A stretch of 64,000 nt of DNA from Sphingomonas hylomeconis (lineage in GTDB: Bacteria; Pseudomonadota; Alphaproteobacteria; Sphingomonadales; Sphingomonadaceae). The DNA lies in contig NZ_JANQBK010000005.1 of NCBI RefSeq assembly GCF_025370105.1, positions 234,022 through 298,021 on the forward strand, read 5' to 3'. Both the position numbers and the translations under genes were made by a program. Below are positions 34,161-43,665 of this stretch, one piece after another. The first letter of the stretch is position 1. Each line of letters opens with the position of its first letter. The notes under the pieces are model-generated. The model was not told where the DNA came from. It did not search any database and was given only the letters and a program-made list of their open reading frames with translations.

Positions 34161-37049
34161 ATGACGCAGCGACTGACGTGGCGGACGATGGTGCTCACAG
34201 GCGTGAGTGCGGCCGCATTGTTGACCGCCCCCGCCGCGCTCGGCCAGACCGTTCCAGCCAACCCGACCACTGCGGAGCTCGACCCCGCCACTGTGCTGAC
34301 TGACCCGGGCCAGCAAACCGACGCTACCGACGGCGCCGACGCCGGCGACGATATCGTCGTGCGCGGCGTTCGCGGCAGCCTGTTGCGGTCGATCCAGGCC
34401 AAGCGCAATGCCGAGACGATCATCGATGCAATTTCGGCCGAGGAACTCGGCAAGTTCCCCAACCGCAATGTCGCCGAAGCGCTGGCGAACATTCCCGGCG
34501 TGACCGTCGGGCGTGACGGACGCGGCGAAGGCCGTTCGGTTACCGTGCGCGGCCTTGGCGAGAATTTCGCGATCACCACGCTCAACGGCCGCATCTTGCC
34601 GACCGATGGCGCCGATCGTTCGTTCGCCTTCGACGTCCTCCCCTCGGAAATCATCTCTGGCGCAGAAGTGTCCAAGGCGGTGCGATCGTCCGAACTGGAG
34701 GGCAGCATCGGCGGCAATATCAACTTGCGTACGGCGCGTCCGCTCGATCGGACTGGCACGCACGCGTCGGGCTCGGTCGAGGGTCAGTATAACGACCTGG
34801 TCGACAAGGGCGGCTACAAGGTCACCGGCGTGATCAGCACGACCTTCGCCAACGACACGATGGGCGTGATGGTCGGCGCCAGCTACAACAAGTACAAGTT
34901 CCGCACCGACAATCTCGGCGAATATTCGATCACCGACGGCACCGAGGCGGCGTACGGTGTCGACTTTAACCGCGACGGCAAAGTCGATCCCAACAAAGAC
35001 GGCCCGGCCTATATCTGGCCGGATTATTACAGCGTCGGCACCGTGCAGGGCGAGCGCGAGCGGATCGGCGCAGCGGGCGCGTTCCAGTGGAAGCCGTCCA
35101 GCACGTTCGAAGTGACGATCGACGGCATCTACAGCCAGTTCAACGTCACGCAGCACAATTACCGCTCGTCCAACTATCTCAACCCACTGGGTGACGACGG
35201 CTCGCTGCGCTGGGATCCCGCATCGATCACGGTCGACGCCAACAACGTCGTCACCGGCTTCAAGGTCAACGATCTCGTCGCCGAGGTGTTGACCACCGAC
35301 GAGCCGCGTAACAGCGAGACCTACCAGTTCGGCGGTCATATCGACTGGCAGCCGGCGGATCGGCTGAAGGTCGCCATCGACGGCTATTACGGCAAGGCAC
35401 GCGACAATAGCGGCGGGCAGAACCGCTTCGTCGTCGCCGGCATCACCGGCGCCTCCGCTACCTTCGCGACGCGAGACGGCAGCATTCCGGATCTCGACAT
35501 CTCGATCCCCGGTGGCCGCCCCCTGTCCGCGGCAACCAACGACGATTTCCGCGCCCACTATATCGGCATCCAGGGCCAGGACATCCAGGATCGCACGCAG
35601 GGCGCGAAACTCGACCTGACCTATGAGGTCGACAATGACACGTTCAAGTCGATCACCTTCGGCGGCGCGTGGACCGATCGTCGCAAGACCGTCGACACGA
35701 TCGACAATCAGTACACCACGTCGTGCAACTATTGCGGCTACCCCTTCACCTTCGGCCAATTGGGGGCGTCGGTGGTGCAGGCGAGCACCGGCGGCATCCT
35801 GGACAAGCTACCGGGCAATTTCCCGCGCAACTTCCCGTCCTTCAACATCGATACCTATCTTGCGGCGCTGTCGCGGGCCGACAACAACCCGGCGATCCTC
35901 GATCCCAACAGTTGCCTCGACGCCACCGGCACGCCGATCCCCGGCTGTGCCCTGTCGCCCTACCCCGCCGGCTATTCCACGCAGATCGTGCAGCCCGATC
36001 TGCCTGCTTCCTATCGTATCAACGAGCGGACCTGGGCCGGCTACGTCCAGTTCAACCTTGCCGGGCCGCGCTGGCGTGGTGAGATCGGCGCCCGACTGGT
36101 CGCCACCAAGGTCTCGTCGACCGGTTATGGCGCGACGATCGCCAGCATCATCCCGCGCGTCGGCACGCAGGATAACGACGTGAACTTCAATCCGGTCGAA
36201 GCGATCAACGGCGGCGGCGATTATCTGCGCCTGCTCCCGGCGGCCAACTTTTCCTACGACTTGGCCGACGGCTTCCGGGTGCGCCTCGCCGCATCGCAGG
36301 CGATCTCGCGACCGAGCTTTGGCGAACTCTCGCCGGCCAAGGACGCGACCTCGGCTCAGTCGGGGACGTTTATTATCTACGATGCCGGCAACCCCAATCT
36401 CAAGCCGACCAGCGCCGATCAGTTCGACGTATCGTTCGAATATTACCCGACCAACCGCCTCGCGCTGACGGCAGCCGCCTTCTACAAGCACATCACCAAT
36501 TTCGTCTCGACAGTGCCGGTTGACGTCACGATTACGCCGAGCGCGCAGCCCGCCAATCAGCAACAGGCGTTCGACTTCGTCGAATATCAGGTGATCAACG
36601 GCGACAGCGCCAAGGTCTATGGCCTCGAGGTCGGTGGGCAATATTTCCTCGACAACGGTTTGGGCGTGCAGGCCAACCTGACCTACAACCATTCGCGCGC
36701 CACCTCGGGCGACGTGACCACCGGCCTGCCCGGCGCGATCCCGTTTTCGGCCAACACGAAGCTGTTCTACGAAAAGAACGGCATCGGTGCGCAGGTCTCG
36801 TACAGCTATCAGTCGCGCTACACATATGCCCAGTCCGGCAATCTCGGCTATCTGCCGGTCAAGGAAGACGGCTATCACGAAATGTCCGCCAGCCTGTCCT
36901 ATGACCTGACCGACAATATCTCGATCTACGGCCAGGGCTCGAACCTGCTCGGCTCGGCGATCAAGCGCTTCAACACCTATGGCAACGTGCCGAACTTCTA
37001 CGAATATTCCGGCCGCTCGTTCTTCTTCGGCATCCGCGGCCGCCTGTAG
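34161..37049 (+). CDS. TonB-dependent receptor for a carbohydrate (sugar-locus type)
   Basis: This outer-membrane active transporter has 962 residues in the precursor. A signal peptide (VSAAALLTAPAALGQ) is followed by a plug domain (about 65-200) with AEELGKFPNRNVAEALANIPGV and GRGEGRSVTVRGLGENF, then a 22-strand barrel ending in SFFFGIRGRL. The E-L-G-x-F-P-x-x-N-x-x-E-A-L pattern is typical of the large carbohydrate receptors of sphingomonads and Caulobacter. ATG 34161 with AAGGGGA is preferred to 34068. The upstream AgaR-like site ties it to the sugar operon. It would import a galactoside or GalNAc oligosaccharide into the periplasm for the glycosidase. Confidence 0.9.
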   Translation: MTQRLTWRTMVLTGVSAAALLTAPAALGQTVPANPTTAELDPATVLTDPGQQTDATDGADAGDDIVVRGVRGSLLRSIQAKRNAETIIDAISAEELGKFPNRNVAEALANIPGVTVGRDGRGEGRSVTVRGLGENFAITTLNGRILPTDGADRSFAFDVLPSEIISGAEVSKAVRSSELEGSIGGNINLRTARPLDRTGTHASGSVEGQYNDLVDKGGYKVTGVISTTFANDTMGVMVGASYNKYKFRTDNLGEYSITDGTEAAYGVDFNRDGKVDPNKDGPAYIWPDYYSVGTVQGERERIGAAGAFQWKPSSTFEVTIDGIYSQFNVTQHNYRSSNYLNPLGDDGSLRWDPASITVDANNVVTGFKVNDLVAEVLTTDEPRNSETYQFGGHIDWQPADRLKVAIDGYYGKARDNSGGQNRFVVAGITGASATFATRDGSIPDLDISIPGGRPLSAATNDDFRAHYIGIQGQDIQDRTQGAKLDLTYEVDNDTFKSITFGGAWTDRRKTVDTIDNQYTTSCNYCGYPFTFGQLGASVVQASTGGILDKLPGNFPRNFPSFNIDTYLAALSRADNNPAILDPNSCLDATGTPIPGCALSPYPAGYSTQIVQPDLPASYRINERTWAGYVQFNLAGPRWRGEIGARLVATKVSSTGYGATIASIIPRVGTQDNDVNFNPVEAINGGGDYLRLLPAANFSYDLADGFRVRLAASQAISRPSFGELSPAKDATSAQSGTFIIYDAGNPNLKPTSADQFDVSFEYYPTNRLALTAAAFYKHITNFVSTVPVDVTITPSAQPANQQQAFDFVEYQVINGDSAKVYGLEVGGQYFLDNGLGVQANLTYNHSRATSGDVTTGLPGAIPFSANTKLFYEKNGIGAQVSYSYQSRYTYAQSGNLGYLPVKEDGYHEMSASLSYDLTDNISIYGQGSNLLGSAIKRFNTYGNVPNFYEYSGRSFFFGIRGRL

Positions 37050-37083
37050 CCATACGCGCGGCAGGGGGCGGCGTAGTCGAACA

Positions 37084-37111
37084 GGCCGGCACATCCGCCC
37101 CCATGCCGGCC
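37084..37111. terminator. Hairpin after the TonB receptor
   Basis: GGCCGGCA pairs with TGCCGGCC across a 12-base loop, 34 bases after the receptor stop. The 189-base gap to rsgA holds nothing else I can name. Confidence 0.5.
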
Positions 37112-37238
37112 GCGGCAGCGATTTGCTCGTGAGGTCCGCGTATCGCCACGATGGGCGATTGACGGTTCGGTTGCTATCCCATTTGCTGCCTGACACGCCC
37201 ATATCGGGTGACCGAAAATTGGTGTAGGCGGCGGGACG

Positions 37239-38249
37239 ATGCTCAATCCGCTTATGACAGTAACCGAAACGACGCTTATCGAGCTCGGCTGGAGGGCACA
37301 TTTCAGCGACCAGCTCGGCCCCGCGGACATGCCCGGCGCCGAACCCGTACGCGTCATGGCGGTGCACCGGGGCAAGATCGAAGTGTCCGGTGCCGGCGCG
37401 CACCACCTGATCGAACCCTATATTCCCGGGGCTGAGCCGACCGACGCGCATCCGACGATCGGCGACTGGCTGCTGATCGATCGCGAGACGCTGCAGCCGA
37501 TCCGCGTCCTCGACCGGATGAACCTGTTCAAGCGGCGCGCACCGGGCGATCCGCACAAGGAGCAAATGATCGCCGCGAACGTCGACAGCGTGTTCATCGT
37601 CGCTTCGTGCAACCAGGATTTCAACGTCGCGCGGCTCGAACGCTATGTCGTGCTCGCGCGCGAGGTCGGGGTCCATGCGGTCGTGGTGCTGACCAAGACC
37701 GATCTGACCGACACGCCAGAAGCCTTCGTCGCCGCGACGCGCGCGATCGAGCCGGGCCTGCACGTCGAAGCCGTCGATGGCCGCGATCCCGCGCAGGTCG
37801 CCCGCCTCGCCGCCTGGTGCGGCCCAGGCAGGACCGTTGCCTTTCTCGGCTCGTCGGGCGTGGGCAAATCGACGTTGGTCAATACGTTGCGCGCCTCGGA
37901 CAGCATCGCCACGCAGGCGGTCCGCGCGAAAGACGATACGGGGCGGCATACCACCACCGTGCGGCGCATGCATCGCCTGGAACAGCGCGGCTGGCTGCTG
38001 GACCTGCCCGGCATGCGCGAACTGCAACTGCCCGACGCAGCCAGCGGCATCGCCGAAATCTTCGACGATTTCACGCTGGCCGCGGAAGATTGCCGCTTCT
38101 CCGACTGTTCGCACGGCGTGGAGCCGGGCTGCGCGGTCCAGGCCGGCCTGGCGACCGGCGCGTTGACGCCGGAGCGGTTCGACCGCTGGCGCAAGCTCGC
38201 TGCCGAGGACAGCGTCGCGCGGCTGCCTGGCAGGCGTCGATCACGCTAG
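37239..38249 (+). CDS. rsgA: Ribosome small-subunit GTPase RsgA
   Basis: RsgA checks late maturation of the 30S subunit and hydrolyses GTP on it. The 336-residue protein has an OB fold (about 35-110) and a circularly permuted GTPase with G4 (LTKTD), G1 GSSGVGKST (about 203) and G3 DLPGMRE. A C-terminal zinc knuckle has C-x5-C-x-H-x5-C (DCRFSDCSHGVEPGC). The tail after the knuckle is short. It starts at ATG 37239; ATG 37254 is an alternative. It seems unrelated to the flanking sugar and chemosensory loci. Confidence 0.92.
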   Translation: MLNPLMTVTETTLIELGWRAHFSDQLGPADMPGAEPVRVMAVHRGKIEVSGAGAHHLIEPYIPGAEPTDAHPTIGDWLLIDRETLQPIRVLDRMNLFKRRAPGDPHKEQMIAANVDSVFIVASCNQDFNVARLERYVVLAREVGVHAVVVLTKTDLTDTPEAFVAATRAIEPGLHVEAVDGRDPAQVARLAAWCGPGRTVAFLGSSGVGKSTLVNTLRASDSIATQAVRAKDDTGRHTTTVRRMHRLEQRGWLLDLPGMRELQLPDAASGIAEIFDDFTLAAEDCRFSDCSHGVEPGCAVQAGLATGALTPERFDRWRKLAAEDSVARLPGRRRSR

Positions 38250-38461
38250 GATCGAGCGCACCGGCGGAGACCGGTCGACGACCATGCCCACCGCCTCCGG
38301 GTGCAGGCACTACAGCGCGGCACGAGGCTGGAGTGCGGCGAATGCTACAGGCACCGCCGTGTCGTAGGACAGTCGCGGCAGCCGCTCAGCGGCTGGCGCG
38401 GCTGGCGCGGCGTACCGCGCTCAGGTAGAGCCGCTGCTCGTTCCTCAATAGAGATCTGTCC

Positions 38462-40387
38462 ATGGCCCTGGTGAAGACGTCGAAGATCGCTGCCCGACCC
38501 TCACGCGACATGCCAGCAGCGACGGACGTCGCCGCGCCGGCACCCGCCCCTGCGCCGCGCGCCAAACGGCGCGATGCGCGCCGCCCCGCCAGCGCCGCCG
38601 AACGGATCGATGCCGCAACGCAGGAACTTGCCAGCGGCCTCGCCGAATCCGCTGCCGCGGCGGCCGAGCTGCAACGCTCGATGGACCAGATTTCCAGCGG
38701 CGCCGAGGAGGCCGCCGGTGCCGCGCAGGAGTCGCTCGAACTGATCGGTGCGCTGGCCAGCGGGTTCGGCGATGCGCGCGACCGCGCCGAACTGTCGCGA
38801 CGCCAGGCCGAATTGGTCCAGGCCGCGTTCGTCGAGATCAACGTCCAGATTGATGGCGCGGTGGCAGCGATCGAGCTCGGCGCGGCACGCCAGACCGGCT
38901 CGGTGACGATTATCGCCGCGCTCGAACAGGCGGCGCGCGATATTGGCGAGATCGGCCAGACCGTCGCCGATATCTCGGACCAGACGAGCCTGCTTGCACT
39001 CAACGCGACGATCGAGGCCGCGCGCGCCGGCGACGACGGGCGCGGGTTCGCGGTCGTCGCCGACGAAGTCCGCGCACTGGCCGAATCGTCGGAAACCAGC
39101 GCGGGCGAGATCCAGTCGCTGGCGCTGAACGTGTCGGACGAAGTTCGTACCGTCGCCGATCGCGTGCGTAGCGCTGCGGCGCTGGCCGTCGATCAGGCCG
39201 GTTCGGGCCGTACCGTGGTCACTGCGCTGGATGCGGCGCGCGGCGATCTCGCTTTGGTGGTGGAGGGCGCGCAAGCCATCCTGCTGACCTCGATCGAGGC
39301 CGACCGCGCGGCGCGCGAGGCGCAGCGCGGCGCGGAACAGGTTGCCAGCGCGGCCGAGGAACAATCCGCCGCCGCGGCCGAAGCGCAGCAGGCCGTGCAG
39401 CAGCAGAGCGAATCGCTCGATCAGAGCCAGCAGACTGCCGAAGCGCTGTCGCAACAGACCGATCGGCTGCACGACGAGGGGCAGAGCGCCGCCGCCGCGG
39501 AGGAGCTTGCCGCCGCCGCCGAGCAACTCTCCGCCACGGTGCAGGAACTGTCCGGCGCATCCAGCCAGATCCTCGTCGCGGTCGAGCAGATCGGCCGCGG
39601 TGCGCAGATCCAGGCCGCGGCCACGCAACAGGCAAGCAGCGCGATGACGCAGATCGAGCGCTCCGCGCTGGCGGCGCAGGAACGCTCGACCGCCGCGCTG
39701 GCGCGGATCGCCGCAATTACCGATTCGGTGCGGCGCGGCAGCGACACGATCGGCGCGCTCGCCACCGGCGTGGAAATGTCGCTTGCCGAAACGCGCGACC
39801 TGCTGACGTTGGTTGGCGGCCTGGCCGAAACGGCCCGGCGGATCGAGAAGATCACCGATGCGCTCGCGCTGGTTGCCGTGCAGACCAACATGCTGGCGGT
39901 GAGCGGTGCGGTCGAGGCGACGCGCGCCGGCGACGCGGGGCGCGGTTTCGCCACCGTCGCCGGCGATATCCGCAATCTTGCGCGCGACGCGGGCAGCAAT
40001 GCCGAGCGCGCCAAGGATGTGGTGCGGGCGATTCAGGATGGCATCGCCATCGTCCGGCGCGATCTGGATCAGACGGTCGGCGCGTCGGAGAACGAGGAGG
40101 TGCGCAATCGCGCGGTGGTCGAGCGGTTCGGGCAGATCGTCGGCGATCTCGAAGCGGCGCGCGACGCGAGCGAAGCGACGCTGCACGGTGCCGAAGCGAT
40201 GTTCCGTGCGGTGCGCGAGGTGCAGGGCGGCACGCTGCAGATCGCCACCACCGCCGAGCAAGCCGCCGCGGCCGCGCGCGAGGCGGGCAGCGCGGCGCGG
40301 CAGCAGGCGCAGGCCGCCGAGGCGCTCGCCGTGGCGATCGAGGACATCGCCTCGCTGGCGGGTGCATTGCTCGACAAGTCGGCCTGA
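38462..40387 (+). CDS. Soluble chemoreceptor with two signalling tips
   Basis: This 641-residue methyl-accepting-type protein is almost all coiled coil and has no membrane segment. It carries two hairpin tips: a canonical one near residues 170-205 ([20 protein letters not shown]) and a second, degenerate one near 470-500 ([19 protein letters not shown]). Each should bind CheW and CheA in ordinary receptors. No ligand domain is seen; the first 45 residues are P/A-rich. There is no C-terminal CheR-binding pentapeptide. It heads the operon; the triple-CheW gene follows 4 bases later. It probably reports an internal signal. Confidence 0.85.
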   Translation: MALVKTSKIAARPSRDMPAATDVAAPAPAPAPRAKRRDARRPASAAERIDAATQELASGLAESAAAAAELQRSMDQISSGAEEAAGAAQESLELIGALASGFGDARDRAELSRRQAELVQAAFVEINVQIDGAVAAIELGAARQTGSVTIIAALEQAARDIGEIGQTVADISDQTSLLALNATIEAARAGDDGRGFAVVADEVRALAESSETSAGEIQSLALNVSDEVRTVADRVRSAAALAVDQAGSGRTVVTALDAARGDLALVVEGAQAILLTSIEADRAAREAQRGAEQVASAAEEQSAAAAEAQQAVQQQSESLDQSQQTAEALSQQTDRLHDEGQSAAAAEELAAAAEQLSATVQELSGASSQILVAVEQIGRGAQIQAAATQQASSAMTQIERSALAAQERSTAALARIAAITDSVRRGSDTIGALATGVEMSLAETRDLLTLVGGLAETARRIEKITDALALVAVQTNMLAVSGAVEATRAGDAGRGFATVAGDIRNLARDAGSNAERAKDVVRAIQDGIAIVRRDLDQTVGASENEEVRNRAVVERFGQIVGDLEAARDASEATLHGAEAMFRAVREVQGGTLQIATTAEQAAAAAREAGSAARQQAQAAEALAVAIEDIASLAGALLDKSA

Positions 40388-40391
40388 TCCG

Positions 40392-41762
40392 GTGACGGCG
40401 ATCGGGCGACGGCTGAGCTTCCGTGTCGGCACGCAGCGCTTCGCGCTCCCGCTCGAGCGCGTCCGCGAAGTGGCACGTCGACCGGTGCTGACGCGCGTCC
40501 CGCTGGCACCCGACAGCCTGGCCGGGCTTGCCAATCTGCGCGGCACGGTGCTGCCGATCGTTTCGCTCGCGACGCTGATCGACGAGGCGGCGAGCGCCGC
40601 CAGCTGGGTGATCGTGCTCGATCGCGCCGATCCGCTCGGCCTGCTGGTCGATATGGTCGCTGCCCCCGGCACGGGCGACGACGCGGCCGCGCTCCTCGAC
40701 CCCGATGCGCTGCTCGAGCCCATCTTCGGCGCGCCGCGCGCGATCGACCGCACGCTCGGCATCGGCACGGTGATCGAGCGCGCACCGACCGCCGAAGCGG
40801 CGCGGGTCGTGCTGCTCGGTTTTCTCGCCGCCGGGCAGGAATTCGCCCTGCCGCTCGACCGGATCGACCGCGTCATGCGCCTGCCCGACGCCATCACCTT
40901 GCTGCCCGATGCCGACGCGGTCGTGGTGGGCACGATCGCGCTGCACGGCCAGCTGCTGCCGTTGCTCGCGCTCGATCGCCTGCTCGGCCTGCCGCGCGGC
41001 ACGGCGAGCGCCGGCAGACAGCGGGTCGTCGTGGTGCGGATCGGCACGCGGCAGATCGGGCTCATGGTAGACGGGGTGCGCGCGATCCTGCGCGTCGATC
41101 CGGCGGCGATCGACGCGCTCCCGGCGGCGCTCGCGCGCGGCGACGGCGGCGAGGCACGCGTGCAGGCGATCTGCCGGCTCGATGACGGGCAGCGGCTGGT
41201 TTCGGTGCTCGCTGCCGACCAGTTGCTGCACGCCGATCTGCCCCTGGCGCCGCAGCCTGCCGAGGAGACCATCATGACCGGTGACGATCGCGACGACAGC
41301 GAACAATTCCTGCTTTTCCAGCTTGGCGGGCAGCAGTTCGGCCTGCCGATCGGCGTGGTCAGCGAAGTCACCGCCCTGCCCGCCACGCTCACCGCATTGC
41401 CGCGCGCGCCGGCCTTCGTCGAAGGCGTGATGAACCTGCGCGGGCAGATCGTGCCGGTGATCGATCAGCATCGCCGCTTCCTCGGCGTCGCCGCCAGCGG
41501 CCCACGCCGCCGCGTGGTGGTGGTTGCGCTCGACGGGACGCTTGCCGGCTTCGTCGTCGATACGGTGTCGGATGTCGTGCGCCTGCCGCGCGCCGCGATC
41601 CAGCCCGCGCCCGAGCTCGGCGCGGACGAGACGCGCGTGTTCGATCGCATCGCCACGCCGGACGACGGCGCGGCGATGATCCTGATCGTGTCGCCCGGCG
41701 AACTGCTCGATCGCGCCGAACGCGACCTGATTGCGGCGATGGGCGGGCGGGCGACGGCATGA
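40392..41762 (+). CDS. Triple CheW-domain coupling protein
   Basis: CheW domains link receptors to CheA. This 456-residue protein has three in a row (about 5-130, 140-290, 300-450), each with the pattern of a start strand (FRVGTQRFALPLERV, FLAAGQEFALPLDRI, FQLGGQQFGLPIGVV) and an N/LRG-type core (LANLRGTVLPIV, MNLRGQIVPVI). In the second the core has changed to IALHGQLLPLL. GTG 40392 starts right after the receptor gene. The stop overlaps cheB as ATGA. It may bridge the two receptor tips and CheA. Confidence 0.88.
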   Translation: MTAIGRRLSFRVGTQRFALPLERVREVARRPVLTRVPLAPDSLAGLANLRGTVLPIVSLATLIDEAASAASWVIVLDRADPLGLLVDMVAAPGTGDDAAALLDPDALLEPIFGAPRAIDRTLGIGTVIERAPTAEAARVVLLGFLAAGQEFALPLDRIDRVMRLPDAITLLPDADAVVVGTIALHGQLLPLLALDRLLGLPRGTASAGRQRVVVVRIGTRQIGLMVDGVRAILRVDPAAIDALPAALARGDGGEARVQAICRLDDGQRLVSVLAADQLLHADLPLAPQPAEETIMTGDDRDDSEQFLLFQLGGQQFGLPIGVVSEVTALPATLTALPRAPAFVEGVMNLRGQIVPVIDQHRRFLGVAASGPRRRVVVVALDGTLAGFVVDTVSDVVRLPRAAIQPAPELGADETRVFDRIATPDDGAAMILIVSPGELLDRAERDLIAAMGGRATA

Positions 41763-42820
41763 TCCGGCTGTTGGTCGTCGACGATTCCGCGCTGATGCGC
41801 CGGCTGCTCGGCGATCTGTTCGCCGCCGCGGGCTTCACGGTGGCGGTGGCGCGCAGCGGCGAGGAGGCGATCGCGCAGGTACACGCTTTCCAGCCGCAGG
41901 TGATCACGCTCGACATCCATATGCCCGGCATGGACGGACTCGCCTGCCTCGACCGGATCATGCTCGAGCGTCCGACCCCGGTGGTAATGGTCTCCGCGCT
42001 GACCGCGCAGGGCGCCGACGAGACGCTCGAAGCGATGGCGCTGGGCGCGGTCGATTTCATCGCCAAGCCGGCCGGCGCGATGTCGCTGGTGATCGACCAG
42101 CTCGCGCCGCTGCTGATCGACAAGGTGCGCGCGGCAGCGGGTGCGCGGCTGCCGCGCGCGCGGCGGCTGGCGGAGCGGATCCGGCTGCAGCATGCGCGCC
42201 GCGAGAGCCCCGCCGCAGCGCTGCCGTCGACCGCCTCGGCCGCCGACGGCGTCGTCCTGGTCGGCTGCTCGACCGGCGGGCCACCCGCGCTCGAAACACT
42301 GCTCGCCGCGCTGCCGGGCGACTTCCCCTGGCCGATCGTCGTCGCGCAGCACATGCCAGCGTCGTTTACCGGCCCGCTCGCCCGGCGGCTCGACCGGCTG
42401 TGCGCGCTGAACGTCAGCGAGGTCGCCCGCGCGACGCCGATCGCGCCCGGCCGTGCCTATATCGGCCGCGGGGACGCCGATCTCATCCTCGCCCGCCGCG
42501 CCACCGGCATCGTCGCGATGGCCGCGCCGAGCAGCCCCGATTTCCACTGGCATCCCAGCGTCGATCGGCTCGTCGCCAGCGCCGCAACGCTGTACGGGCC
42601 CGATCGGGTCGTCGGCGTGTTGATGACCGGAATGGGGGCCGACGGAGCGGACGAGATGACCAAGCTGAAGACGCGCGGCAGTCATGTCATCGCCGAAGCG
42701 GAGGAGAGCGCGATCGTCTGGGGCATGCCTGGCGCCTTGGTGCGCAGCGGCGGCGCCACCACGATCGTCCCGCTAGATCGCATCGCGCCCGCGCTCGTCG
42801 CCCAGCTGGTCCGACGATGA
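41759..42820 (+). CDS. cheB: Chemoreceptor glutamate methylesterase CheB
   Basis: CheB removes methyl groups from receptor glutamates when phosphorylated by CheA. The 353-residue protein has a receiver domain (D8, D9, D52 in TLDIHMPGMDG, K in FIAKPAG) and a methylesterase domain. The esterase triad is S in GCSTGGPPAL, H in AQHMP and D in MTGMGADGADEM. It overlaps the genes on both sides by 4 bases, in a tightly coupled operon. Confidence 0.95.
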   Translation: MIRLLVVDDSALMRRLLGDLFAAAGFTVAVARSGEEAIAQVHAFQPQVITLDIHMPGMDGLACLDRIMLERPTPVVMVSALTAQGADETLEAMALGAVDFIAKPAGAMSLVIDQLAPLLIDKVRAAAGARLPRARRLAERIRLQHARRESPAAALPSTASAADGVVLVGCSTGGPPALETLLAALPGDFPWPIVVAQHMPASFTGPLARRLDRLCALNVSEVARATPIAPGRAYIGRGDADLILARRATGIVAMAAPSSPDFHWHPSVDRLVASAATLYGPDRVVGVLMTGMGADGADEMTKLKTRGSHVIAEAEESAIVWGMPGALVRSGGATTIVPLDRIAPALVAQLVRR

Positions 42821-43665
42821 CCGACACCGCGCCGGCCGCGCGTGCGCCCGCCATTCTCTCGGCCGACGACCTCGAGCGCGTCTCGCGGCTGATCTATCGC
42901 CACACCGGCATGACGTTCGGCGAGAGCAAGCGCTATTATATCGAACGCCGCATCGCCGATCGCATCGCGCGGACCGGCGCGCGCGACGTCCGCGCCTATC
43001 TCGCGCTCGCCGATACCGGGGCGGAGGCCGAGCAGATCGTCAACGCCTTCACCGTCAACGAAACCTATTTCTACCGCGAGGAGCACCAGCTTGCGGCGCT
43101 CAGCAACGCGATCCTGCCCGAGATCGTCCGGCAGCGCCGCCCCGGCGATCTCGTGCGCATCTGGTCGATGCCCTGCTCGACCGGCGAGGAACCCTATTCG
43201 ATCGCGCTCTGGCTGCTGGAGAACTGGCCGCTGGTCGATGCGTACAACATCGAGATCGTCGGTTCGGACATCGACACGGCGGCCGTCGCCAGGGCCGCGG
43301 CCGGGCGCTTCAACGCCCGCTCGCTGGCGCGCCTGCCCGATGCGGTGCGCGAGGCCTATTTCGAACCCGAGCAGCGCCATAGCCGCAAGATCATCGATGA
43401 TCTGCGCGAATCCGTGCACTTCACCGCCGCCAACCTCGTCGATCCCGCCAGCGTCGCCGCGCAGGGCAAGTTCGATGTCGTCCTGTGCCGCAACCTGCTG
43501 ATCTATTTCGACGATGCATCGCGCGCGGCGGCCGCGGCGAACCTCTACGACTGCCTCAATCCCGGCGGCTATCTCTGCCTCGGCCACAGCGAATCCATGG
43601 CGCGGATCAGCGATCGCTTCACGCTGGTGCGGCTGGACGACGCGATCGTCTATCGCAAGCCGTGA
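42817..43665 (+). CDS. cheR: Chemoreceptor methyltransferase CheR
   Basis: CheR adds methyl groups from S-adenosylmethionine to receptor glutamates. The 282-residue protein has the N-terminal helical domain (IYRHTGMTFGESKRYYIERR) and the methyltransferase domain, with NETYFYRE, MPCSTGEEPYSIA (SAM loop) and LCRNLLIYFDD. The start ATGA overlaps the cheB stop; the stop overlaps the cheA start as TGATG. Confidence 0.95.
   Translation: MTDTAPAARAPAILSADDLERVSRLIYRHTGMTFGESKRYYIERRIADRIARTGARDVRAYLALADTGAEAEQIVNAFTVNETYFYREEHQLAALSNAILPEIVRQRRPGDLVRIWSMPCSTGEEPYSIALWLLENWPLVDAYNIEIVGSDIDTAAVARAAAGRFNARSLARLPDAVREAYFEPEQRHSRKIIDDLRESVHFTAANLVDPASVAAQGKFDVVLCRNLLIYFDDASRAAAAANLYDCLNPGGYLCLGHSESMARISDRFTLVRLDDAIVYRKP

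Noticed and set aside
35808..38114. 768-codon minus-strand frame across the TonB receptor end and rsgA
   Set aside because: It runs through two well-supported genes and an intergenic hairpin, and its composition is that of an antisense shadow.
38501..41392. 963-codon open frame on the minus strand opposite the chemoreceptor and CheW genes
   Set aside because: It is antisense to recognisable che genes, low in complexity (R, S, A, G) and has no motif. Long antisense frames are expected at this GC content.
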